In this document: piece by piece, positions 43,601 through 52,008 of the stretch
Position numbering within the stretch: position 1 is the first letter of the stretch
Layout: every line of letters begins with the position of its first letter
Source of the DNA: Micropruina glycogenica
GTDB lineage: Bacteria > Actinomycetota > Actinomycetes > Propionibacteriales > Propionibacteriaceae
NCBI RefSeq assembly: GCF_900289045.1
Contig: NZ_LT985188.1
Span: 868,001 to 932,000 of the forward strand
Length of the DNA: 64,000 nucleotides
Reading direction: 5' to 3'
Made by a program: the position numbers and the translations under genes
Notes under the pieces: generated by a model
The model's database searches: none
Seen by the model: only the letters and a program-made list of their open reading frames with translations
Told to the model about the DNA's origin: nothing

Positions 43601-45481
43601 CGCGTTCAGCACGTCCCACACGACCTTGAACCGCTTGTTGTCCTTGAGCGCTTCTTCCGGGGCGAGGCCGGCGGGGATCGCCACCGGCAAGATGACGTAG
43701 CCGAACTGTTTGCCTTTGGCTTTGCGCATCACCCGACCAACTGACTGCACGACGTCGACCAGGCTGTTGCGGGGGTGCAGGAACAGCACCGCATCGAGTG
43801 CGGGAACGTCGACGCCTTCGGACAGGCAGCGGGCATTGGTCAGCACCCGGCATTCCCCCTCGGGGACGGGGGCTTTGAGCCAGGCCAGCTCGTCGGCGCG
43901 TTTGAGGGCGTTCATGGTGCCGTCGACGTGGCGCACCTCACACGCCAGCCGCGGCCCGTCACCGTCGCCGTTATCGGTGAGGGTTTCGACGACTTGGGGG
44001 AAGGCTTCGGCGAAGCCCTTGGAGGCGCGGATGTCTTTGAGGAAGGCGACGGCGCGTTGCATCGGGGTTGGGTTGGGGCCGAAGTCGGCGTCGGTGGTGC
44101 GTTTGGCGAGCCCGTTCCAGCAGCCGACGATCTTGGCCGCATCATCGAGGCTGAGTTCGTGATTGCTGTCGGCGAGGCTGCCCTGCAATCCCTCGGCGAT
44201 CGCGTCGCCTTCGACGACGAGCACCATCACCTTGTAGTCGGCCAGCAGGCGTTGCTCGACGGCTTCGCCGAAGCCGAGCCGGTGGAACTCAGGCCCGTAC
44301 AGGTGCTCGTCGTCCATGGAGGTGAGCACGGCGGAGGCTTCTTCGGCCTTCTGTTTGACCTGATCGCCGTAGATGCGTGGGGTGGCGGTCATGTACAGCC
44401 GTTTGGCTGCGGGCAGGTAGTTGTTGTCGTGGACGCGCATGAACGCGGACTCGTCGGGTTCGCCGACCAGCCGTACCCCGGTGGTGCGGTGCGCTTCGTC
44501 GCACAGGATCAGGTCGAACGGTTCACCGGCCTGCTGTTGGGCTTGGGCGACGACGTCGATCGACTGGTAGGTGGAGAACACCACCGTCATCGCCTTGCCG
44601 CGCCGACCGACCCCGGCCAGGTTCTCCACCAGGCGTTCCACGTTGGTGGTGGGCAACGGTATGTCGTGGGTGGTGATGTCCTCGGCCTGCCGGCCCGCTT
44701 TGGTGTCGGAGCACACCACCAGCGGCGAGATGTCGATCTGGGTCTGCGCCATCCATTCCCGCAGCGACTGCGACACCAACGAGATCGACGGCGCCAGGAA
44801 CAACACCTTTAGCCGGCCGCCGTTGTCGTCACACATGCCTTCGGCCAGCCGCAGCGAGGTGAACGTCTTGCCGGTACCGCACGCCGAAATCCACTTGCCC
44901 CGATCGTGGCTGGTGAACCCGTCACGGATGGCGTCGATCGCCGCCTTCTGGTGTTGGCGCAGCCCGTACTTGACGGCCTTCTTCAACTCGAAGGCGAGCT
45001 GGTGTGGCTGCGTTTGCATCCAGTCGATCGGCGATTCGGCAATGTCGGCCAGGCCGATGCGTTGCACCGGGATCTGCTGGTTGGCCAGCGCGTTCTCGGC
45101 ATGGTTCGACCACCGGTCGGTGGTGGAGATGATGATGCGGTTGGTGAAATGGACCCCGTCCCACGACTTGCCGGAGGCGGTGAAGAACGAGTCGATGTCG
45201 GCCTTCTGCAGGGTCTGTTTCGGGTCGTAGAACTTGCACTGGATCGCCGTCCACTCCCCGGAGGCCTTGGTGCGAGCCACCAGGTCGATACCGGCATCGT
45301 GGCTGTGCTCGTTGTGTGACCAGTCGGGCCAGCGTTGCACCTCGTCGTAGGTGGCGGCCAGGGTCGGGTCCAGCTGGAAGTACTGCACCATCAACTTCTC
45401 GAACCGCTCACCCCGCTCCGCATTCGACGTGGCGATACGGAACTGCTCGATCACCTCATGAACGGTGGTCCTGATAGCCAA
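40685..45481 (-). CDS. Type ISP restriction-modification enzyme (LlaGI-like single chain)
   Basis: 1598 residues from TTG 45481, set by GAGGAG six bases upstream (GTG 45499 is the alternative). Order of domains: Mrr-type nuclease (GIDLVA, Asp66; AIQCK, Gln81-x-Lys83), SF2 helicase (ACGTGKTF about 200-207; CDEAHR; QSVGRVMRK), N6-adenine methyltransferase (DPFTGTGTF near 895; NPPY near 1007), and a C-terminal target-recognition region. This is the architecture and length of LlaGI/LlaBIII. It cleaves unmodified DNA by head-on translocation and methylates one strand of its asymmetric site. All key motifs are intact. Confidence 0.9.
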   Translation of the reverse strand: MAIRTTVHEVIEQFRIATSNAERGERFEKLMVQYFQLDPTLAATYDEVQRWPDWSHNEHSHDAGIDLVARTKASGEWTAIQCKFYDPKQTLQKADIDSFFTASGKSWDGVHFTNRIIISTTDRWSNHAENALANQQIPVQRIGLADIAESPIDWMQTQPHQLAFELKKAVKYGLRQHQKAAIDAIRDGFTSHDRGKWISACGTGKTFTSLRLAEGMCDDNGGRLKVLFLAPSISLVSQSLREWMAQTQIDISPLVVCSDTKAGRQAEDITTHDIPLPTTNVERLVENLAGVGRRGKAMTVVFSTYQSIDVVAQAQQQAGEPFDLILCDEAHRTTGVRLVGEPDESAFMRVHDNNYLPAAKRLYMTATPRIYGDQVKQKAEEASAVLTSMDDEHLYGPEFHRLGFGEAVEQRLLADYKVMVLVVEGDAIAEGLQGSLADSNHELSLDDAAKIVGCWNGLAKRTTDADFGPNPTPMQRAVAFLKDIRASKGFAEAFPQVVETLTDNGDGDGPRLACEVRHVDGTMNALKRADELAWLKAPVPEGECRVLTNARCLSEGVDVPALDAVLFLHPRNSLVDVVQSVGRVMRKAKGKQFGYVILPVAIPAGLAPEEALKDNKRFKVVWDVLNALRSHDDRFNAMINSIDLDKDTKGKVTIDLIGKGGPTDDAEGNPLTTTTDTGLQMPLFGLDQWRDSILARIVKHCGDRLYWDQWADDVVDISANQTARINAILNTDDPAVTEQFDAFLEGLQANLNDSIDRDAAVNMLSQHLITKPVFDALFEHDSFAAHNPVSITMQTMVDALAGHGLDAETASLQKFYDSVRNRAASIHTPGGRQTVIQDLYEDFFKKAFPKQSSSLGVVYTPVEIVDFILRMTDDVCRQQFSYGLTDQGVHILDPFTGTGTFTVRLLESGIIRPEDLARKYAGELWANEIMLLAYYIACVNIETTYQAIQQEQNHNQEVPYQPFNGATLTDTFQITEEGDRADTSLIPVNNERIEAQLEAPIKVIIGNPPYSVGQGSANDDNANLAYETLDARIADTYVAQSEATSSRTMYDSYVRAFRWASDRVGEQGVIGFVSNNGWIDGNSADGIRKTFTDEFSTIWIYNLRGNQRTAGELSRQEGGKVFGSGARTGVAILIATKGANRTAPCQLHYYGVPDYQTREQKLVQLEESQLHTVPWLLLDPNKSGDWVNQRSEIFSQFPMLGSKERSSALPPHFDTYSLGLASGRDAWCYNFSKVAVTSNIKRMIATYNEQARSIEGVQERIDNDPARISWNRELIRDATRGIQHAFASQAVRMSTYRPFCRVNGYFDRPLNAMIYRLSNIFPTPAHSNIGICAMAPRPGTKFAALATDQLPDLNMFVYPAQFFPRWTYEKVTDVVQGSLLQTPSDVDEWGYRRIDNVTDGILAVYQDAFGPHVTKDDVFYYVYGVLHSEQYRATFAADLKLMLPRIPMVGSREDFEAFAAAGSRLAALHVSYESVQPYPLAEQGPLSGDPWELYRVQKMRWADKNTKKALVFNKHITVGDVPADAHRYMLGSRSALDWLIDRYQVKTDKASGIVNDPNDWGSEHDDPRYIIDLVKRVTRVSIETMAIVDSLPTLPLDG

Positions 45482-45564
45482 CGCTGGCTCCTCACACACG
45501 GGGGCTGGTGCGGCTCACGTTAGCGGCTGGCCACCGGCGCCGGGACGCTTCCCGGCACATGCGA

Positions 45565-46011
45565 CTACCGCTTGCCGAGGCTGGGAAGCCCGCCCTGGAC
45601 GAAGCGGACCCTGTTCCGTTTCGGCATGGTCGGGGTGGTGCGAGGATCGCTTCGCAGGCTGCGCATCACGTTGTCGCCCAGCTGGTGCTGCAGCCGTCTG
45701 CGTTGCCGGTCCAGCTGCATGGCTTGGAGGGCTTCGGCGCGGCTCAGTTGGCTGTAGAGCCGTTTGTGCTCCAACGGTGCCAGCTTGCGTTTCACCGCGG
45801 CCAGCTGCCGTCTTTGTGATTCCCTGACCTTCTCCTTCGCCGCTTCCTTCTGGGCCTGCTTCAGCTTCTTGAGAGCTTTCATCTGGGCTTTGCTGGCCTG
45901 CTTCGGCGCGGTTGGCACAGTGGTGATGCTAGCCGTGGCAGGCGCCTGCCGTTGCAGAGCACGGAGAGACGGCGCCTCTGTCTCAGCCCGGGTACCCGTC
46001 CGGGCAATCAA
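45565..46011 (-). CDS. Lys/Arg/Gln-rich basic protein of plasmid type
   Basis: 148 residues, long helical basic stretch (KLKQAQKEAAKEKVRESQRR, LDRQRRRLQHQL), so probably a coiled coil that may touch nucleic acid. No known domain. The start is uncertain (later Met at LKQAQMK region possible). It lies between the Type ISP gene and the methylase-helicase gene and is divergent from the latter. Confidence 0.5.
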   Translation of the reverse strand: MIARTGTRAETEAPSLRALQRQAPATASITTVPTAPKQASKAQMKALKKLKQAQKEAAKEKVRESQRRQLAAVKRKLAPLEHKRLYSQLSRAEALQAMQLDRQRRRLQHQLGDNVMRSLRSDPRTTPTMPKRNRVRFVQGGLPSLGKR

Positions 46012-46194
46012 CTTTGGCTTCGGTTTGTCCGAGAACGGTCTGTCGCTGCCGCGCTAAAGGGAGTGAGGCGACCTTTTCGCCAGCAACAGATGCAGGGAGG
46101 GGCGAGGGTGTTACGGCAGGCTTCCTGGCCTCCTAGCGAGAGGACTGCGGCTGCGGTCCGGAGAGGGTCACAATGGCTCAACGGAGGGCTGGCG

Positions 46195-46593
46195 ATGAGC
46201 AGCAGCCCAGTTTGGACTCGTGGTGGGCTGAGCCTGAGGAGGTTCGGGTTGAACAGGTTCGGTCGGTTCGCGTGGGAGTCGTGGAGGGTGCTGGCACCGA
46301 CGGCGCTGGCACAGATCCCGGATCCCAACGGTCACTTCTCGAGGTTGGGGGAGACAGCGTTGGCGCAGTGGAGCGATCTGTGGCCCGAGCTGGTGGAACC
46401 GGATCGGGAGGGGGAGGACTTCCACCACAAGGCGGGTCGGATCGAGGCGGCCAAGATGCAGGCGGAGGAGATGATCCGGGCCGAGTTGCTGGTCCCGCCA
46501 CCGGAGGTTCAGGAGGCGGACGACGAGCCGGGACTGTTGGCCGAGGTGGTCCAGGCCTGGCAGGAAGTGACGACGGAGGATCTGGAGCGGTAA
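46195..46593 (+). CDS. Small hypothetical protein preceding the plasmid methylase-helicase
   Basis: 132 residues from ATG 46195. SLRRFGLNRFGRFAWESWRV and DPNGHFSRLGETALAQWSDL, then KAGRIEAAKMQAEEMIRAEL, form a pattern that I recall from actinobacterial plasmids immediately upstream of such large helicases. No catalytic motif. It ends eight bases before the next start, so the pair is an operon. The overlapping longer frame (from 46173) is low-complexity Gly-rich and is a shadow. Confidence 0.7.
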   Translation: MSSSPVWTRGGLSLRRFGLNRFGRFAWESWRVLAPTALAQIPDPNGHFSRLGETALAQWSDLWPELVEPDREGEDFHHKAGRIEAAKMQAEEMIRAELLVPPPEVQEADDEPGLLAEVVQAWQEVTTEDLER

Positions 46594-46601
46594 CCGCCGA
46601 C

Positions 46602-49600
46602 GTGGCGACGGCCACGTTTCGGCCATCGGGGCAGCAGGATCTGGCGCCGTCGGGGGAGAAGTCCAGGATCGCGGCGAACCTGGCCGCGTTGGAGTTGCTG
46701 CGGACGGTGCAGGCCGAGCAGCGGCCGGCGACCGCTGATGAGCAGCGTGTGCTGGCCCGGTGGGGCGGCTGGGGGGCCCAGGGTGTGGCGCAGGTACTGG
46801 ATGAGAATCGGGTCGAGTTCGAGCCGGAACGGACCCGGCTGCGCGAGTTGTTGTCGCCGCAGGAGTATGCGGCGGCCCGGTTGACGACGATCAACGCCCA
46901 CTACACGGATGCGGCCGTGGTCGAGCAGGTGTGGCGGGCCGTGGAGGCGTTGGGGTTCGTCGAGGGTCGGGTGTTGGAGCCGGGCTGCGGGGCGGGCACG
47001 TTCATCGGGTACGCGCCGGTGGCGGCGGCGATGACGGGGGTGGAGCTGGACCCGTCCACGGCGGCGATCGCTGGCCTGCTGTATCCGGAGGCGACGATCC
47101 GGGCGGAGAGTTTCGCCACCACCAGGTTCCCGGCTGGCCATTTCGATGCTGCGGTGGGCAATGTGCCGTTCGCTGAGGTGGTGTTGCATGATCCCCGCTA
47201 TAACCCGGCCCGGTTGAAGATGCACAACCATTTCATCGTCAAGAGCCTGCAGATGGTCCGGCCCGGTGGGGTGGTGGCGGTGCTCACGTCCCGCTGGACG
47301 ATGGATGCCACCAACCCGGCCGCCCGCACCGCGATCGCCGACCTGGCCGATCTGGTGTGCGCGGTCCGGTTGCCGTCCAAGACGCACTGGCGTGCCGCCG
47401 GCACCGAGGCCGTCACCGACGTGCTGATCCTGCGCCGCCGCGAACCCGACCGAGAACCGGCCCCGACTGGATGGCTCGCCACCGTGCCGGTCGAACTGAC
47501 CGGTCCCCGCGGCGAGTTGGAGATGGTGCCGCTCAACAGCTACTGGGGTGAGCATCCGCAGCGCGTGCTTGGCGAGCCGGTGTTGGAGGTCGGCCTGCAC
47601 GGCTTCGCCGGTTTGGCGATCCGGCCGACGGTGCCGCTGGAGCAGGTACCGGTCCTGCTCGGCGCTCAGCTCGAGGCGGCGGCGGCCGAGGCCCACCACG
47701 CCGGGCTGGGGATGACGCCGCGCAGCGTGGAGCAGCAGACTCAGGTGGCCGGCTGGGTGCCGGCGGTGGAGGGTGCGGTCGACGGGCAGCTCATCGCCCG
47801 CCGCGACGGCAGCTTTGCTGTCATCGAGGACGGCGGAGAGGTCACGATCACGGTACCGAAGACCCAAGCGGTCGAGGTGCGGGCCCTGATCGAGCTACGT
47901 GACACCGCCCGCAGCCTGATCGCCGCCGAAGCCGACAGCCTGGACGACAGCCCCGGACTGGACCAGGCACGCGACCATCTGGCGATGCTGTGGCGCTCCT
48001 ACGTGGCCCGGTACGGTCCGATCAACCGGTTCAACCCGCGCCGCAGCGGCCGCACCGATCCCGAGACGGGGGAGGAGATCATCTCCAGGGTGGTGCCGCC
48101 GGCGGTCCGGCTGGTGACCCGCTCCACCTTCGGCACGGTGGTGTCGGCGTTGGAAGTCTTCGACGAGCTCGCCCAAACCGCGCAGCCGGCCTCACTGCTG
48201 CAGCACCGGCTGATCGTGCCTCGGCAACCCGTCCAGGGAGTCGAGACCGCCGCGGACGGGCTGGCGGTGGTGCTGGACAGCTTGGGCCGCGTCGACATCG
48301 GCGAGATCGCCGCCCTGATGGGGGTCGAACCGGCCCGGGCAATCGCCGAACTGGGGGATCAGGTGTTCCAGGTGCCTGGCACCGACCAGTGGCAGACCCG
48401 CGCCCACTACCTCTCCGGTGACGTGCGTACCAAACTGGACCAGGCACGGGCAGCCGAGGCGGAATCACCCGGCCACTACAGCGGTCATGTGGCTGTGTTG
48501 GAGGCGGTGCTGCCTGAACCGATCGGAGCGGGCGACATCGCGGTGCGGCTGGGGGCTGTGTGGATCCCCGACACCGACCATCAGCAATTCTTGGCTGAAC
48601 TGCTCAACGACCGGCACGGTCACGTCGAGGTCACCCACCTGACCGGGTCGCAGTGGGACGTGAAAGGCCCCAAGTGGGGAGTGGAGGCCACCACCGAGTG
48701 GGGCACCCGTCGGATGCCGGCCGGCACCTTGATGGGTCATTTGATCGCGCAACGTGCGATCGTCGTGCACGACACGTTGGCAGACGGCAGCCGAGTCCTG
48801 AATCCGACCGAAACCGAAGCGGCCCAGGAAAAGGCCCGGCTGATGCAGGAACGCTTCGCCGCCTGGGTGTGGGAAGAACCAGAGCGCGCCACCCGGCTGC
48901 TCACCGAGTACAACCGGCGCTTCAACTCCACAGTGCTGCGCGACTACACCGCAGACGGGCAACGGTTGACTCTGCCCGGCCTGGCGAAATCATTCACCCC
49001 ACGCCGCCACCAGCTCTCCGCTGTGGCCAGGATGATCAACGAACCCTGCGTCGGGCTGTTCCATGATGTGGGGGCCGGGAAGACCGCCGAGATGATCATC
49101 GGCGCCACCGAACTGCGCCGCCTCGGACTGATCCGCAAACCTGCAGTGGTGGTACCCAACAACATGCTGATGCAGTTCGCCACCGACTGGCTGCAGCTGT
49201 ATCCGCAAGCGAAGATCCTGGCCGCCTCCACCGATGACCTGACCGCCGACAACCGGCGCCGCTTCGTCGCGAGGGTTGCCACCAACGACTGGGACGGGGT
49301 GATCATGACCCGCACCGCGTTCGAGCGGCTCACCCTCACCCCGGAGCATGAAGCCGACTACCAGGATCGCCAACTCGACCAGGTACGCGAAGCCCTGATC
49401 GCAGTGAAACACGCCAAGGGCGAGTCGGTGAGCGTGAAACGGCTGGAGAAGGCGGTGCTGCGCGCCGAGGAGAAACTGAAGGAGCTGCGGGACCGGGTCA
49501 CCGATCCCGACCTGCACTTCGAGTACACCGGCATCGACTACCTGGTGGTCGACGAAATGCACCAGTACAAGAACCTGGCCACCACCTCCGCCATCCCCGA

Positions 49601-51569
49601 TGCCAACATCCTCGGCTCGAAACGGGCCACCGACCTGCACGCCAAGGTCGACTACCTGCGCCACACCAACGGCAACCGGGTACTGACCGGGGCCACCGCC
49701 ACCCCGCTGGCCAACAGCATCACCGAAATGTATGTGGTGCAGCGCTACCTCGACCCCGACGCCCTGAACCGCGCCGGCCTGACCGACTTCGACAGCTGGG
49801 CAGCCACATTCGGTGAAGTCGTCACCGGCCCCGAACTGGCAGTGGCCGGCGGCGGCCGGTTCAAGGTGAAGAACCGATTCGCCCGGTTCACCAACGTGCC
49901 CGAACTACTCGCCATGTTCCACGCCTTCGGCGACGTGAAAACCGCCGCCGACCTGGACTTGCCCACCCCGCTCATTGAGGCACGCCCCGACGGGAAACGG
50001 ATCCCGCGGCCGATCGTGGTGCCGGCCAGCGACCAACTGCTCGGCTTCATTACCGAACTCGGCCGCCGCAGCGACAACGTCAGCTACGCCACCGCCGGCG
50101 AGGACAACATGCTCAACATTTGCACCGACGGCCGCAAAGCAGCCCTGTCGATGCGGCTGGTCGACCCAACCAGCCGCGACAACGGCAAGATCGACACCGC
50201 CGCCGACGAACTGGCCAGGGTCTGGAAACGGACCCGACACAACCGCTACCTCGACCCCGACACCGGCCAGGACTCACCCAATCCCGGCTCCCTGCAGATC
50301 GTGTTCTGCGACCTGGCCACCCCCTCCAACCGATGGAACGCCTACCATGCGCTGCGCGACGCACTCATCGCCCGCGGACTTCCGCCGGGCAGCATCCGGT
50401 TCATCCACGACGCCACCAGCGACGTCGAGAAAGCGAAACTGTTCGCGGCCTGCCGCAACGGACACGTCGCCGTCCTGATCGGCAGCACCGAGAAGATGGG
50501 CGTCGGCACCAACATCCAAACCCGCGCCGTGCACCTGATGGACCTCGACGCACCGTGGCGGCCCGCCGACGTCGCACAACGCCACGGCCGCATCCTGCGG
50601 CAAGGCAACCAGAACCCCGAGATCGCCATCACCCAGGTCATCACCGAGAACTCTTTCGACGCCTACATGTGGCAAACCCTGGAACGCAAGGCCGCCTTCA
50701 TCGACCAGATCATGTCCGGACGCGGCGTCAACCGGGCCACCGGGGACATCGGCGACGCGACCCTTAACGCGGCAGAAGCCAAAGCCCTCTCCTCCGGCAA
50801 TCCGCTCCTGCTCGACCTGGCCGTGGCTGAACAAGAACTCGCGCGACTCACCCGGCTCGAACGCGCCCACACCACCACCCAGCACACCCTGGCCACCACA
50901 CTGACTCATTCCCAGCAGGCACTCGAATCCACCAAGGCTCGCATCGAGCGGCTCCACCAGATGGCCGCCCGCACAGTGCCCACCCACGGCACCCTGTTCG
51001 CGCTCACTCTGGCCAGCTCGGGCCGCACCATCACCGATCGGGCCGAAGCCGCGGCCCATCTCGACCGGGCACTCGCCGGACTCCGAGAAGCCCCGGTGGC
51101 GATCGGAACGCTCGGCGGCCACCACCTCACCGCCTCGGCCCAAACCCGCTGGGACACCCACGGCAGCCCATGGCGCCACACCACGTGGAGCATCACCGGT
51201 GACACAGATCTCCACACCACCACCGCCTGGCGCATCGGTAGCGACGGGCGTCCAGTCGACCTCGGCACCATCGCCCGACTCGAACACCTCGTAGCGGGGA
51301 TCCCAACAGCCTTCGAGCACGCCACGACACACTCCGAGGAACTGCAGCACACCATTGCCCAAGCGCGGCGCCTCCACGGTCACCCGTTCACGTTCGCCGC
51401 CGAACTCGCCGCAGCACGCCTCCGCTACGCCGACTTGACCCGACAGTTGACCGAGCAGACCAATCAGACCCCGGCATGGGAAGTGGTTGCACCGTCGTCG
51501 GCCGCCAGACCAATCACTGATCCGCCGCCTCTTGGCCCGGGCCGAGGCCGCGGGGGTCCAGCCATCTAG
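46602..51569 (+). CDS. Giant plasmid methylase-helicase (N6-MTase-like plus SNF2/DEAD helicase)
   Basis: 1655 residues from GTG 46602; upstream in-frame sequence overlaps the preceding gene. SAM-binding LEPGCGAGTFIG (about 125) and GNVPF (about 185, in place of NPPF/Y) form a methyltransferase-like domain. The helicase has DVGAGKTAEM (Walker A, about 822), VDEMHQYKN (about 980), TATPLANSI and QRHGRILRQGNQNP (motif VI). A coiled C-terminus follows. Such proteins are carried by conjugative plasmids and phages and are thought to act in DNA protection or anti-restriction. No nuclease motif was seen. Confidence 0.85.
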   Translation: MATATFRPSGQQDLAPSGEKSRIAANLAALELLRTVQAEQRPATADEQRVLARWGGWGAQGVAQVLDENRVEFEPERTRLRELLSPQEYAAARLTTINAHYTDAAVVEQVWRAVEALGFVEGRVLEPGCGAGTFIGYAPVAAAMTGVELDPSTAAIAGLLYPEATIRAESFATTRFPAGHFDAAVGNVPFAEVVLHDPRYNPARLKMHNHFIVKSLQMVRPGGVVAVLTSRWTMDATNPAARTAIADLADLVCAVRLPSKTHWRAAGTEAVTDVLILRRREPDREPAPTGWLATVPVELTGPRGELEMVPLNSYWGEHPQRVLGEPVLEVGLHGFAGLAIRPTVPLEQVPVLLGAQLEAAAAEAHHAGLGMTPRSVEQQTQVAGWVPAVEGAVDGQLIARRDGSFAVIEDGGEVTITVPKTQAVEVRALIELRDTARSLIAAEADSLDDSPGLDQARDHLAMLWRSYVARYGPINRFNPRRSGRTDPETGEEIISRVVPPAVRLVTRSTFGTVVSALEVFDELAQTAQPASLLQHRLIVPRQPVQGVETAADGLAVVLDSLGRVDIGEIAALMGVEPARAIAELGDQVFQVPGTDQWQTRAHYLSGDVRTKLDQARAAEAESPGHYSGHVAVLEAVLPEPIGAGDIAVRLGAVWIPDTDHQQFLAELLNDRHGHVEVTHLTGSQWDVKGPKWGVEATTEWGTRRMPAGTLMGHLIAQRAIVVHDTLADGSRVLNPTETEAAQEKARLMQERFAAWVWEEPERATRLLTEYNRRFNSTVLRDYTADGQRLTLPGLAKSFTPRRHQLSAVARMINEPCVGLFHDVGAGKTAEMIIGATELRRLGLIRKPAVVVPNNMLMQFATDWLQLYPQAKILAASTDDLTADNRRRFVARVATNDWDGVIMTRTAFERLTLTPEHEADYQDRQLDQVREALIAVKHAKGESVSVKRLEKAVLRAEEKLKELRDRVTDPDLHFEYTGIDYLVVDEMHQYKNLATTSAIPDANILGSKRATDLHAKVDYLRHTNGNRVLTGATATPLANSITEMYVVQRYLDPDALNRAGLTDFDSWAATFGEVVTGPELAVAGGGRFKVKNRFARFTNVPELLAMFHAFGDVKTAADLDLPTPLIEARPDGKRIPRPIVVPASDQLLGFITELGRRSDNVSYATAGEDNMLNICTDGRKAALSMRLVDPTSRDNGKIDTAADELARVWKRTRHNRYLDPDTGQDSPNPGSLQIVFCDLATPSNRWNAYHALRDALIARGLPPGSIRFIHDATSDVEKAKLFAACRNGHVAVLIGSTEKMGVGTNIQTRAVHLMDLDAPWRPADVAQRHGRILRQGNQNPEIAITQVITENSFDAYMWQTLERKAAFIDQIMSGRGVNRATGDIGDATLNAAEAKALSSGNPLLLDLAVAEQELARLTRLERAHTTTQHTLATTLTHSQQALESTKARIERLHQMAARTVPTHGTLFALTLASSGRTITDRAEAAAHLDRALAGLREAPVAIGTLGGHHLTASAQTRWDTHGSPWRHTTWSITGDTDLHTTTAWRIGSDGRPVDLGTIARLEHLVAGIPTAFEHATTHSEELQHTIAQARRLHGHPFTFAAELAAARLRYADLTRQLTEQTNQTPAWEVVAPSSAARPITDPPPLGPGRGRGGPAI

Positions 51570-51709
51570 GGGAAAGCCGTACCTGGCGGCCAAATTATTC
51601 CGCGGAATATTCGCACCTGCTGCATCGGGACATGATCCGACGCGATCCTCAATGGTTATGCCTGACCGGGGAGGCGACTCCCGCCTGATGTGACCGGGCC
51701 CAACCTGTT

Positions 51710-51961
51710 CTATGGGTTGATGCGTGCTCCTGGTCGCAGCCGGCCTTCTGCTTCCGGCCACACCTCGCCTTCGTTGTACTCGGCTTCCATTCGCTGGCAC
51801 CACGAGAGGAGCGCCTGTTCGGTGAAGCGGCTGGCGGTGAAGCTGGGGTCGGCAGCTTGCTGCAGCCCAATAACGGTGGCACGCACACGGGCGGCGAGCT
51901 GGGGCTCGATTCTGGCTGCCCAAGGGATGCGAGTCACAGTCCACCGCGGTTCAGCAGCCAC
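51710..51961 (-). CDS. Small protein downstream of parB
   Basis: 83 residues from GTG 51961: RWTVTRIPWAARIEPQLAAR followed by two helices (VRATVIGLQQAADPSFTASR, TEQALLSWCQRMEAEYN). The short-strand-then-two-helix plan could be a ribbon-helix-helix DNA binder, but no family is assigned. It follows parB by 47 bases in the same direction and may be its partner. Confidence 0.5.
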   Translation of the reverse strand: MAAEPRWTVTRIPWAARIEPQLAARVRATVIGLQQAADPSFTASRFTEQALLSWCQRMEAEYNEGEVWPEAEGRLRPGARINP

Positions 51962-52008
51962 CTGTGGGCTGCGCCGGAGGCGTTCGCAACTGTCAAGATC
52001 TTAGTAAT

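Noticed and set aside
43775..44812. 345-codon plus frame opposite the Type ISP gene
   Set aside because: Mirror frame of a high-GC gene, no domain.
46173..46601. N-terminal extension of the methylase-helicase
   Set aside because: Gly-rich, low complexity, overlaps a better-supported gene in another frame.
50274..51944. 556-codon minus frame opposite the methylase-helicase
   Set aside because: Gly/Val/Asp-rich mirror frame with no ribosome site; only the 51710-51961 frame beyond it is kept.
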